From Trichomonas tenax (Eukaryota > Parabasalia > Trichomonadida > Trichomonadidae), in contig JALKBU010001207.1 in assembly GCA_023091735.1 (NCBI GenBank), positions 1 to 14,696 on the forward strand: a DNA stretch of 14,696 nt, written 5' to 3'. Below the pieces are notes generated by a model. The model saw only the letters and a list, made by a program, of their open reading frames with translations. It was not told the DNA's origin and searched no databases. Positions within the stretch are counted from its first letter, which is position 1. Each line of letters begins with the position of its first letter. This document shows positions 1-8,734 of the stretch, piece by piece. The position numbers and the translations under genes are program-made.

Positions 1-263
1 AAATACTTTTGTTGCATTTTTTCATTGAAATAGAGACTTAGAGCTATTTTAATTCAGCAATTTATTTTCAAAATATATACACATATTATATACGAAGCAA
101 GAACATATGTTAACAAAAATATTTGGCTGGAAAATCGTAAAAGTAACAGAAATATCATGGTCAGCAAATACACAACAGAAGTCATAGCAATACATGGAAG
201 CAGTGCTCCTTGTGGCGTTGTGGCACCAGATGCTTGTAGCTTGTGATCACAATTTTAATTTGC

Positions 264-350
264 AAACAAGCTCATTCAGTACAAATCAAATTGAAGCAAG
301 CTCAGTTACTACAAATCAGATCGAAACAAGCTTGTTTTGATTTAAATTGT
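264..350. repeat. Short tandem repeat, about 30-bp unit, 2 to 3 copies
   Basis: Units start at 264, 294 and 324. The first two (264-293 and 294-323) share the frame AAxCAAGCTC...TACAAATCA-AT-G and match at most positions. The third starts with the same AAACAAGCT and then diverges, ending in AAATTG. The start of the third unit is itself a perfect 14-bp palindrome (AAACAAGCTTGTTT, 324-337), flanked by AAATCA and TGATTT. No function is evident. Confidence 0.6.
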
Positions 351-791
351 CAAAATTGAGCTTAATTCGATCTTTATGATATAAAAGTAACAGCCTATGG
401 ACTCATTAAACGAGGATCACAGGCCGACCATCTGCATGTATTCAGATAAACATAGGGATTAATATACTTATATTTGTGTTTCCTATGTGATCATACCAAG
501 GTTGTGAGTTTATTGCAAAATCTGCATACTGTGAAATGGGTTAAATAACCACGTGCGCAATTGCATAGTTGAGTGTCTTTGAGCACTCTAAAGCATTTAA
601 TCATACACCAATGAGTATGTAATACCTTGTAGAAGAGTTTAAAGCTATTTTATTTAGATATTGAATATATTAATTTAATATAATGACAAATCTTTCAATA
701 AACACACTTTCTAAGATACATAAACCATATGCACTATATACTCTTTATAGAAAACTCATATTTTCGGTTGATCTAAATCCTTGCGATGCTG

Positions 792-855
792 ATATTATCA
801 AAACTCTATTCATCCTCATCCACATCACTATATAGTGAATAGAGGATGATAATAT
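792..855. repeat. Inverted repeat / hairpin A
   Basis: The left arm (792-812) and right arm (836-855) share ATATTATCA, then a short variable part, then CTCTATTCA read toward the loop. About 18 positions pair, with a one-base length difference. The loop side carries a 12-bp palindrome, CACTATATAGTG (826-837), which partly overlaps the right arm. Confidence 0.6.
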
Positions 856-1263
856 TGTGGAAAAACTATATATTATCGGTAAACTTTACGCGATGACGCA
901 AATCTGAGCATTTTAATAGCTTTATGTATACAATTGTATAAGTATAGATATGATATATGTTTGTGTATTGTGTGAAGAGTACATTATTTAATGCATTCTA
1001 CATGCTTGAAAATGTCCAATGATAAATAACTAACACTAAAAATGACTATAGATAACTATTCTTCAATCCCACATGTCAAATTGTGTGTATAACTGGATAA
1101 ATTGGATCAAAATATATATGTTTCTGTTAAAATAAAACATAATTGCGCATTTCTGTATTTTTTGAGCGATTTTAACGATTACAGTATTTATGTTGATCAC
1201 TCATTCATGTGCTAATCAACAAAGTGCTGTAAAATAGCTTAGAAAACCGAGATTATGATCTAA

Positions 1264-1373
1264 AAGATCGAATATCAGTGAAAATGGCGTGTTTCTTGCT
1301 CATTTCATCCAACACATAGATATGTGGGAGGAAATGAGCAAGAAACACGCCATTTTCAATGATATTCGATCTT
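1264..1373. repeat. Near-perfect 110-nt palindrome / hairpin B
   Basis: The left arm (1264-1306) and right arm (1331-1373) are complementary at 42 of 43 positions. The only mismatch is the G at 1278. The pairing continues inward: TCC (1308-1310) faces GGA (1327-1329), and CACATA (1313-1318) faces TATGTG (1321-1326), leaving a loop of about two bases. The whole element could form one stem of about 50 bp, as a DNA cruciform or an RNA hairpin. The arms are mixed sequence, not simple AT repeats, so chance is very unlikely. No flanking target-site duplication was recognised. Confidence 0.9.
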
Positions 1374-1490
1374 GAAAAATAAATAAATGCTACATTTCAT
1401 TATGGACTGTATACGTCAAATATTTGTGAGCTGTAGATGTAACGTTCGTGCTTGCTATTGCTTAGAGTCGTCAATTTATAAAAAAAAATA

Positions 1491-1586
1491 AATACCATCA
1501 AAAATGATCAATTTCGAGCACAAATTCTCCAGAACAACAAATATATGCAGAAACTGTGCCAGAAATTGATCATTTTTGATGATATT
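1491..1586. repeat. Inverted repeat / hairpin C
   Basis: The arms at 1491-1522 and 1555-1586 are complementary at 29 of 32 positions, around a 32-base loop. The core of each arm (ATCAAAAATGATCAATTTC, 1497-1515) contains a smaller near-palindrome around TGATCA. The sequence is unrelated to hairpin B, 120 bases to the left, so this is not a second copy of the same element. Confidence 0.85.
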
Positions 1587-1612
1587 AATTAACGAATAAA
1601 TATAAAACGTAA

Positions 1613-1687
1613 ACTGCTTTAGTTGTCCAGACAAACTGGTGTGCATAAGCTACTCGCTCGTCATGCTATTAGACAACTAAAGCCAGT
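1613..1687. repeat. Inverted repeat / hairpin D
   Basis: The arms ACTGCTTTAGTTGTC (1613-1627) and GACAACTAAAGCCAGT (1672-1687) pair fully apart from one bulged base, around a 44-base loop. This is the shortest of the clear hairpins in the cluster. Confidence 0.6.
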
Positions 1688-1796
1688 ATTGTAGATCGAT
1701 AAATGGAATATTTTTGTTTATCAAAAGTGACAGCTGCTCCAACTTTTTTATGGTGACACACCACACAATGAAAGAGAGACTGAACAAAAAAATATT

Positions 1797-1867
1797 GTTC
1801 GAGAGGCTGATAATATGCGTTTCAAGGCTGAAGGGACCCTGAAGCACATCTTATCAGCCTCTCGAAC
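1797..1867. repeat. Inverted repeat / hairpin E
   Basis: The arms at 1797-1824 and 1840-1867 match at 25 of 28 positions, with GTTCGAGAGGCTGATAA shared at the base. The loop is about 15 bases. One of the three differences would be a G-U pair in RNA. The element is GC-richer than its surroundings. Confidence 0.85.
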
Positions 1868-2134
1868 CTTCTTGCTTCTATTTTCAAGTTTCCACTTTAC
1901 ATGTCAGAACCGCATCATTTCACCTCACTTTCCCTTTTTCGTGATAGGACAATATAACTACTAAAAGCTCAACAGTTTATGTTATCTTTTGGTTGCGTTT
2001 GCATAACAAAACTTCGAGCGCTAAACATAAAAAATATCATTTCAAACGATTTCGTTATAATGCTGCAACACATAGACTATGGAATGATTAAAATAACTTA
2101 TCAAAATTAAGTTTCAAGCAAATAAAAATTTTCA

Positions 2135-2198
2135 ATTTGTCAAAATTTGAATATTTTCGAAAAATTCTTTGACAAATAGACTGTGAATGTCAAAGAAT
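2135..2198. repeat. Overlapping inverted repeats just upstream of the 192-aa gene
   Basis: Three versions of one word lie in alternating orientation. ATTTGTCAAA (2135-2144) pairs with TTTGACAAAT (2168-2177). ATTCTTTGACA (2164-2174) pairs perfectly over 11 bases with TGTCAAAGAAT (2188-2198). The two hairpins share the middle segment and are mutually exclusive. They end about 70 bases before the ATG and before the likely transcription start. A role as paired protein-binding sites in DNA therefore fits better than an RNA leader structure. Confidence 0.65.
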
Positions 2199-2239
2199 GG
2201 TTATATTTCGATTTTAAAACCAAAATCTTCATAAAAATT

Positions 2240-2270
2240 AAACGGTTTTTAAACGTACATTTTTCATTTC
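2240..2270 (+). promoter_or_regulatory. Core promoter with TCATT initiator and Myb-like AAACGG motif
   Basis: TCATT at 2264-2268 fits the trichomonad initiator consensus TCA(+1)Py(T/A). The A at 2266 would be +1, giving a 5-base leader before the ATG at 2271, as is typical for trichomonads. Just upstream, AAACGGTTTT (2240-2249) followed by TTAAACG (2249-2255) resembles the AACG-type Myb recognition elements described for Trichomonas promoters. The initiator reading is strong; the Myb reading is an inference. Confidence 0.7.
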
Positions 2271-2849
2271 ATGTATTCTTCGAAAGCGATTAATCTTAGA
2301 AGTCAGCTTCGTTCATATCTCGAAAAAGCGTTCCCAGGAAAGAACTCTGGAGACATTTATGAGCTCTTAAAGCAAAAAGAAAATGCTTATATCATTTATG
2401 ATGACTTAATTCCGATTTGTGAAGCCGCAAATATCCCAGCAGACAAATTAGAAGACATTTTACATCCATACATATCGAGAAAGAACATCATATCCGCTAC
2501 ACAATTCGACCTATTCTTCAAAGACGAGTTTACAACAAGCTGTGGCATTGCTAACATCCCAGACACTGTATCCAATGAATCAATTTCAGTTCTTCGTGCT
2601 TTTGCTACATTAATTCGCTTAAGATTATCTCCTCATTCTTCAGAAAGATGGGCAAAGCTTATTCAGAGGAATCCACCGAACGCAGGATCATCAAAACTCC
2701 GAATTGCGACACTCTGTAGGCTTTGTGATGAATACAATCTCGCATACGACTCTGAAGCATTCATTGATGCTTTGTTTGAGTTTCTTGGCACTAAAACAGA
2801 TGCAATCGACTTCGCACAGTTCAATTCGATCATGGCTGCATTCGCATGA
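2271..2849 (+). CDS. 192-aa protein, degenerate EF-hand-like
   Basis: This is a complete ORF with an ATG start 5 bases after a clear TCATT initiator, which fixes the start. The product is a small soluble helical protein with no signal peptide or membrane segment. Residues 5-85 and 105-192 each read as helix-loop-helix pairs of the EF-hand type, for example YDDLIPICEAANIPADKLEDI (43-63) followed by SATQFDLFFKDE (75-86), and SEAFIDALFEFLGTKTDAIDFAQFNSIM (161-188). No canonical DxDxDG calcium loop is visible, so any EF-hands have probably lost calcium binding and would serve as protein-binding modules. The function is unknown. The gene converges with the large minus-strand gene downstream. A TAAA at 2881-2884, 32 bases after the stop, is the likely polyadenylation signal. 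The ORF is well supported; the fold is an eye-based inference. Confidence 0.85.
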   Translation: MYSSKAINLRSQLRSYLEKAFPGKNSGDIYELLKQKENAYIIYDDLIPICEAANIPADKLEDILHPYISRKNIISATQFDLFFKDEFTTSCGIANIPDTVSNESISVLRAFATLIRLRLSPHSSERWAKLIQRNPPNAGSSKLRIATLCRLCDEYNLAYDSEAFIDALFEFLGTKTDAIDFAQFNSIMAAFA

Positions 2850-3348
2850 TTAGTTTTATCATTATTCTTATTTTTTTATTTAAACAAATTACGTTGCTTC
2901 TTTTGTTTTAATTTATCACTAAAACATCTTTTAAATTCTTATATATCTATGTTCACCTAAAGAAGCAGACTGCTATCATATTCAATGAATGTGATTTGCA
3001 ATGATTATTCACTCAGCAATTGATGATTTAAAAGAGTTATGAAAAATATTTTTAGATGAATTATATCTCGAATATATTGACTTCAAATCGATTTATATCA
3101 TTCTATGGCTTCTAAATGTTGTTCATATGCTTTGGTAATTAGTTTGGTGATTGTAGTTCATAAGAAAATTGATTTTTTTGTCTAATATCTCCAATTCTTG
3201 ACAAAAGTGATACATTTTGAAAAGTTTACAAAAAAAGATATTCGAGATTTTAATTTTTCAAAACTGAGATTCGGTGAATTATTGATTCAGTGTTTTAATT
3301 ATAGTGTTACGCAAAACTAATAAAATAGTTTATTTTAATAACAAAAAA
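2850..3348. other. Spacer between convergent genes
   Basis: This stretch carries the short 3' ends of both flanking genes: TAAA at 2881-2884 on the plus strand, and TTTA at 3334-3337, which is TAAA on the minus strand. There is no ORF of note. An 11-bp inverted pair, ATCTCGAATAT (3065-3075) and ATATTCGAGAT (3238-3248), is separated by about 160 bases; its meaning is unclear. Confidence 0.6.
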
Positions 3349-6300
3349 TTATACTCTTGGAGTAAATCTGGCACCAATAAACTTAGGATCGTTCGATCTT
3401 GCTGATTCGACAGTGTATTTATCATTGGTGTGAGATCTTGCGAGAATATAGAAGATCAATCCTCTTTGTCCTGTTTCTGTGTTCATCTTTCTAACCAATT
3501 CGAGCGGGTTCGCGTTCAAGTAATCTAATGTAAGTCTACTTCTCCACGCCCATTCAACGTAAGCTTTGGCTGAAATGTTAAACTTTTCGCGCATGATGTC
3601 GAACAAGTTTGCTAAGATATCTTGAATGAAATTCATGATTGTGATAACTCTCTTATGCTTTATCGGTTCATCAGTAAGCAATATGTTCATCATTCCAGCA
3701 TCCAAACCTCTGAAGAAGCCACTAAGCATTGCATTAAGATTGTCTTTTGAAATGTGTTCAACTAATTGATCGGCTCTTGTCTTAATGAAGTCCGTACATG
3801 TGTTGAACAAATCATTGAAGAAAGCAGAACCTCTTGAATTAAAATCTGGATGTAAAACTTTCTTTGATGCCTTCTTGACGAAAATTCTCTTGAAATTGGA
3901 GTTATCAACCCATAATCTTTCCTGAATATAATCATAAACTTCATGTTGAATGAGAGACGCAAACAAGTTTGGAATAACTTCCATAATCGATGTAACATAA
4001 GGAACAGGATCCATAAATTGCTCTGGAATTCCTGCGGCACCAACCAAAGGTCGTATGTTGTGAAGGAATTCCTCCCATTGTGGTTTAATGCAACTGAAAT
4101 CGTTAATCATAACATACATTTGCATTGGCGAAGCAGCAGCGATATGATGCATTGTGTCAAGTTGCTTCATTGCTGAAATAACATAAAGATTTTCTGTTGT
4201 TTGAACAATAACATCCTTCGGGAAGTATTTGACAATCCTGAACATTAATAACTCTGTGTATAACTTCAAGCAGCAAACGCAAGTAGAAATATAGGTGAAG
4301 ATTATATCAACGATATTCTTGTGCTTCCATTTGAGCGTTTGAACGAAATTAAATGATTGACTAAACATCGTCATTAAGTCTTCTAACGATGTACTTGTCA
4401 TTTCTGAATCATTTTCAACTTCAAATGTATCAACATCGACGGCTCTTTGTGTCCAATCAATAAGTTTTGTTGAGATTGAACTGATCCATTCTAAGACAAT
4501 ATCAAAGAACAACTTGAATGGACTTAATTCTGGACCAAGTTTCAAATATTCCCAAATTTCTCTGTAAGCGAAAACAAACTTGAATAAGTTTCTTTCATTG
4601 AGTTCAATAGGAAGCTCCAAGAATACCTTCAAAAGTAAAACAGTAATTGTAGAGAACATTGATGGATCAGAATCAACAGTAATGAAACACGGAGGAACAA
4701 TATTAGTTTCGAAATATTGTGGAACAAGTTTCGATCTCTTCGAGATAATATTGATTGAATCTGCAAGTGCACCAACAGTGAATGCGAATTGACTTAAATC
4801 TGTGTTTATCTTTGGATTATACTGTTTAACGTATTCATATAATTTTGTGACGTTTTCTGTTGTTGGTTTGTTTGATTCAACAGGATTTAATGTGTTGAAC
4901 ATCGATTTCATGAAATTTGCTTTTGCTTCTTGAATGAATTTCTCCAACAGTGGTTTAACTTCACCTTCAACGAGTAAAGTAGTCAAAGTTAAGAGTGGCA
5001 TCAAAGCAGCTTTCTCGTATTTGATTGGGTTCTTTAATCTGCTGTATAACTTTAAAGGAACTTTCTTCTGAAGTTCTTTAACAATACCGAAGAATGTATC
5101 TTTGATTGTTTCTGTTCCTTGGCACAAATCAACGCAATTCTTTGTGACCATGAAGAAAGCGCAAAACGCATTAAGATAACTTTCAGCATCGCACCATCCA
5201 TCATATAACTTCTTCAAGATCGTGACATAAACATATGTTGAAGGAATCGCGTGTCTCATGCTGTAATCGATGATAGCAAGGAAAATATTCTGTGGTGGTA
5301 AAAGAGACATTCTTCCTGTTGTTCTCATCCAATCATTGACGAGTTTTGTTGTCAAATAATCGACAATAACAGATAAATCAATCGAATCATCTGTGAGTTG
5401 GGACTGAGTGACTGGAATAATTCCTGTCTTCTTGAACTGCATTTGAATAATCATATCACCGCATGTTGACGAAATGATTCCTTGTTTTTTCAGTTTCTCG
5501 TTGATGATTTGGTCTTTTGTTATACCATTGATCGAGAAGTAATGCAATAACTTCGATGTGGCATCATCAGCCATTTGATATGGAGTGTCTGGATGCTTTT
5601 CACTGATGTAAAGAACTTTGCCTTGAATTTCTGGAACGCAGTCATAATACGGTAAAACAAATTCCGCGTAATTTGTTGCTAAACTTATAATAGTTAAATA
5701 TCCCATGTATTTCAATTCCAAAAATGCTGTTCTGCTGATGTGCGTGTTCTGGTACTTTGGCTCCCATTTAATGGTGACTTGTAAATGCAAATTTCCAACT
5801 GTAGGAGTTTTTCCCATCATTTCACCAACTTTTTGGCTTAAAAGTAATAACGATTGTTCTGCGTCTTTAAACATTTCCTTTGTTGCGGAGAAACTATTAA
5901 TCCATGATTTTTCGTATGTATTCGCTTGCTGCTGCAAATATGTGTTTAACATGATATAATTTGTTGTATGGCCAATTTTTGTTCTCAAATCATCAAGCAT
6001 TTGGTCTGTAGCGCCTGTCTCTTTGATGACGTAAGTACGTACATCATCAGAAAGCGTTTTTGTGCCTCTTCCGAGGTAAGATGTAACAACACAGTCTGCT
6101 AAAGCTTCTTCGACGATATCAGTAATGAAAGCTTTATCTTCTGCTTTCACTGTTTCAAGTATTGCTTTAACTTCGCGATAAAGATCTGAAAAAGTGATTT
6201 TTGCAAATAAAGTTTTGACGTTACAAAAGATTTTGAAGATGAAATCCGATAAAATTGGTTTTTCTGACTGTAGGGCTGGTAAAAGTGAACCAGGAGAGTC

Positions 6301-6687
6301 ATATATTGCGCGAATAAACTTAAATAATGCAAATGGACTTAAATTTTCATCGCCGAGTTTGCCTAATTTCGGCGGTTTCGCAAACTTCGAGAAGTAAGAC
6401 ATGTAACTGGGCACATCCTGGCTGATTATTGCAAAGTCTTCAGCAAAATCGGAACCGAAAGGGGTTAATGCCCCCGTTTCTGAGTCAAATAACGTAGTGA
6501 AAACAGGAACAGCCATATCGTGGACAATTAATTCGTAGTGATTTATATCCAAATTCCTTAAATAAGTTGATAGACTTAATTTTCCTTTTTCCAAAGCTTT
6601 TTCTTCCTGAATTAACTCGTCGTCGTTGTTCCCTTCAACGATGTTGTTTGCCATTTCTATCAATTCTTGAAACATATTGTTGTCCAT
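3349..6687 (-). CDS. 1112-aa helical protein with C-terminal MUN-like (Munc13-type) region
   Basis: This is one uninterrupted 3.3-kb reading frame. The protein is soluble and predominantly helical, with no signal peptide. Residues about 690-1070 resemble the MUN domain of Munc13, UNC13D and fungal/plant DUF810 proteins. LEWISSISTKLIDWTQRAVD (732-751) is followed by S-x-SLEDLMTMFSQSFNFVQTLKW (about 765-787). This matches the family pattern of a W/RA-x-x-D helix, then S-x-S-x-x-DLF, then Q and LxW. A second helical block (945-1060) has the layout of the MHD2 region: a stretch before LVEHISKDNLNAML (976-989), then a helix pair ending near RLTLDYL. MUN proteins assist SNARE assembly at exocytosis sites. 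No clear C2 domain is visible; 290-370 is beta-like but not recognisable. Residues 1-690 match nothing I know. The ATG at 6687 is the first in frame. No TCAYW initiator lies within 40 bases upstream, so another promoter class is likely. TAAA lies 12 bases after the stop. The ORF is certain; the family call is moderate. Confidence 0.9.
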   Translation of the reverse strand: MDNNMFQELIEMANNIVEGNNDDELIQEEKALEKGKLSLSTYLRNLDINHYELIVHDMAVPVFTTLFDSETGALTPFGSDFAEDFAIISQDVPSYMSYFSKFAKPPKLGKLGDENLSPFALFKFIRAIYDSPGSLLPALQSEKPILSDFIFKIFCNVKTLFAKITFSDLYREVKAILETVKAEDKAFITDIVEEALADCVVTSYLGRGTKTLSDDVRTYVIKETGATDQMLDDLRTKIGHTTNYIMLNTYLQQQANTYEKSWINSFSATKEMFKDAEQSLLLLSQKVGEMMGKTPTVGNLHLQVTIKWEPKYQNTHISRTAFLELKYMGYLTIISLATNYAEFVLPYYDCVPEIQGKVLYISEKHPDTPYQMADDATSKLLHYFSINGITKDQIINEKLKKQGIISSTCGDMIIQMQFKKTGIIPVTQSQLTDDSIDLSVIVDYLTTKLVNDWMRTTGRMSLLPPQNIFLAIIDYSMRHAIPSTYVYVTILKKLYDGWCDAESYLNAFCAFFMVTKNCVDLCQGTETIKDTFFGIVKELQKKVPLKLYSRLKNPIKYEKAALMPLLTLTTLLVEGEVKPLLEKFIQEAKANFMKSMFNTLNPVESNKPTTENVTKLYEYVKQYNPKINTDLSQFAFTVGALADSINIISKRSKLVPQYFETNIVPPCFITVDSDPSMFSTITVLLLKVFLELPIELNERNLFKFVFAYREIWEYLKLGPELSPFKLFFDIVLEWISSISTKLIDWTQRAVDVDTFEVENDSEMTSTSLEDLMTMFSQSFNFVQTLKWKHKNIVDIIFTYISTCVCCLKLYTELLMFRIVKYFPKDVIVQTTENLYVISAMKQLDTMHHIAAASPMQMYVMINDFSCIKPQWEEFLHNIRPLVGAAGIPEQFMDPVPYVTSIMEVIPNLFASLIQHEVYDYIQERLWVDNSNFKRIFVKKASKKVLHPDFNSRGSAFFNDLFNTCTDFIKTRADQLVEHISKDNLNAMLSGFFRGLDAGMMNILLTDEPIKHKRVITIMNFIQDILANLFDIMREKFNISAKAYVEWAWRSRLTLDYLNANPLELVRKMNTETGQRGLIFYILARSHTNDKYTVESARSNDPKFIGARFTPRV

Positions 6688-8734
6688 TTTTTTTTCGGAC
6701 TTTTAGAAAAAGTTTTGTCAAGTTTTTTGAGCAATCATTTTTCAATATCTATCCATCATATATTTTTGCCATACAAATATTAAGCAAATTTTATTATTTA
6801 TTTATAATATCCATATTATTTGATATCTAAATATCATGTCGTTTTTGATTTTTAGAATTTTCTAAGAAAAATTTGGATTATAATTTCATATTTAGATGTT
6901 TTTAGATATATCGAATCTTTTTACATCAATGAAAAGAAAGGTGCTTGCACTCCTTCTGCCCAGCCAAACATAAGAAGTTTGAGTGAATTTAGACATCTTT
7001 TTGAAAAACACAATAATTATCCAGGATGAAAGAAATTTCCTGCAACATTATGAGGCTGATATGCTTACATCCATAGTTTTATTTATTGTCATGCCACAAA
7101 AGCCCATGAATGGATCGTCAATAGCGAGTTAAGTAAGGAGAAAGACACCCGAAAAATGTGACAAGGTGTCAAAAAATAGTGCAAACACCTTTATGAAAAG
7201 TTTAAATATTTGTTTTGGTGATCCAATTTTTAACGGGAATCCAAATTATTTTCGTATTTTAAATACGAACATCATAGAAAAGCTAGATTTAGTTTTTCAG
7301 TTTTCATATTTTGATTCAAAAATCAAAATGTACAATCATTCATCTATTGATAGTTATATTTCAGAAGATAAAAGTTATATTTCCAATGTCGTCCATCGTT
7401 AATATCATTGATTGAAGTTAGCTTCAAAAGATGTTTGTATATCTCTATTTGTAATGATGTTTGGATGTTGTTTATGTTGCCAGTATATAGCCTATAAGCA
7501 AGGCTATGTGATTATATGTTTGAACATAGAATTTACTTCTTCCTAGAACAAAATTGCTTCATCCAAAAAAAAATGTGTACTCAGTACAAAAACTTGGTTT
7601 TGAAGGTTAAATTGTCTGGTTTATATATCATGTTGATGATTAAGGTTATTTTCGTTGTCTTTATCAATCATTTTAGATAATTATTGTTATTTGATGTTGT
7701 AAATGTATGTAATACAATACGCATATTGCAGACTATCAGGTTGCAAATAGTAAAAGTCTAGCAAGTAATATTTATATCCCATTAAAAAATTATATGCTGA
7801 AGAAACATTGAAAAACTTGTGGATAGACTTAAAAGGAAGATTAACAGTTAAATTCGAAATATTATGAATATAATTCGTTTATATAATTTTTCATAATTTT
7901 TGATGAACCAAAAGAACAAATACAACTATGCATTAGGAATATATGAATAATAACTCCCGAAAACCAGTATTCATGGGTTATTTATTCCATATTGAGTGTC
8001 AAATTGGCTTTTTATAAAATTATTTTATGAAAATTGCAATCTGCAAATAAATTGCAGCTGTTTTATATCGAGATTTCGATTCGAAGAACAGTAGTTTTTT
8101 AACTCTCAAATTTGGTTTTTAGCGACCAAAATTGGCAAAATTAGCATCACCATTATGTAAATGTTATAATAAACCATATTTTAAAAGTGGATAAGGTTAA
8201 AAGTCACGTTTTTTCACAATTTATTTGACACCGTTTACATTAATAAAATAGTATATATGATGCTAATTATTTTTCCATCGTTTTTATTTTTGAATACTTT
8301 ATTTTTATTAATCAATAATTTCAGCATTTTCATTGGGAGGCTATGAGTATAAGTTGGTGTATCACATTAAAAACGTGTATTATGTGCATGCAGCTATGTA
8401 TATTGTCGTCTCCGCAATGATTTCGTGTATTTATAAATTAAGATACTGAACATTTATTCAATTAGGAGCTTGTATTATGTATTATTTGTAATATGTTACT
8501 ATGTTGTTGGCGTGTGATACATTTATAGTAAATATTGCTATTTACTCAATAATAAGCTGATATCAAATTGTTGATGAAAAAGATGAAACGATATTATATA
8601 TGTTTAACACTATAACTATGTATGGCATCACACAAGAGTTATATCTGCCCATACATATTTGATCTGGTTCTGACCCCCAGAGTTGATACACTTCTTATTT
8701 ATCACGAAAAAAGTTTTGATTGAAAAAAAAGTTT
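6688..8734. other. 2-kb AT-rich spacer
   Basis: This spacer separates the 5' end of the MUN-like gene from the 3' end of the ankyrin gene. It is mostly AT-rich, with small inverted repeats: ATAGCCT/AGGCTAT at 7487-7507, an imperfect one at 7936-7993, and ATGTATGG/CCATACAT at 8618-8656. A possibly degraded coding stretch at about 6860-7402 is listed separately. TTTA at 8698-8701 is the likely TAAA signal of the minus-strand ankyrin gene. No intact gene or RNA gene was recognised. Confidence 0.6.
6862..7402 (+). pseudogene. Possible degraded coding relic
   Basis: A plus-strand frame from about 6862 to 7026 encodes protein-like sequence, including NEKKGACTPSAQPNIRSLSE, and ends at TGA (7025-7027). 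A different frame is open around 7050-7130, to a TAA. The same frame then continues past that TAA to 7402, with an internal ATG at 7193. Base composition here is less AT-biased than in the rest of the spacer. This would fit an old gene broken by frameshifts and stops, but I recognise no family and chance open frames cannot be excluded. Confidence 0.2.

Larger units (their letters stand above)
1..2270. other. Hairpin-rich intergenic region
   Basis: No credible coding region lies in this 2.27-kb stretch. It is AT-rich with stops in all frames. It holds one short tandem repeat and at least six separate inverted repeats, listed individually. Its last 20 bases are the promoter of the following gene. 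The left end of the window may cut off part of the neighbouring locus. Confidence 0.7.

Noticed and set aside
1264..1867. MITE family explanation for the hairpins
   Set aside because: The hairpins differ from each other in sequence and no target-site duplications were recognised; a genome-wide search could reopen this.
3065..3248. 11-bp inverted pair as terminal repeats of a mobile element
   Set aside because: The arms are short, the interior is simple AT-rich spacer and no duplication flanks them.
7166..7402. 78-codon plus-strand ORF as an intact gene
   Set aside because: It starts with GTG, has no TCAYW initiator and has no family match. It is kept only as part of a possible relic.
8655..8690. 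GGTTCTGACCCCC as a possible tRNA T-arm
   Set aside because: The matching acceptor, D and anticodon arms are not present around it.
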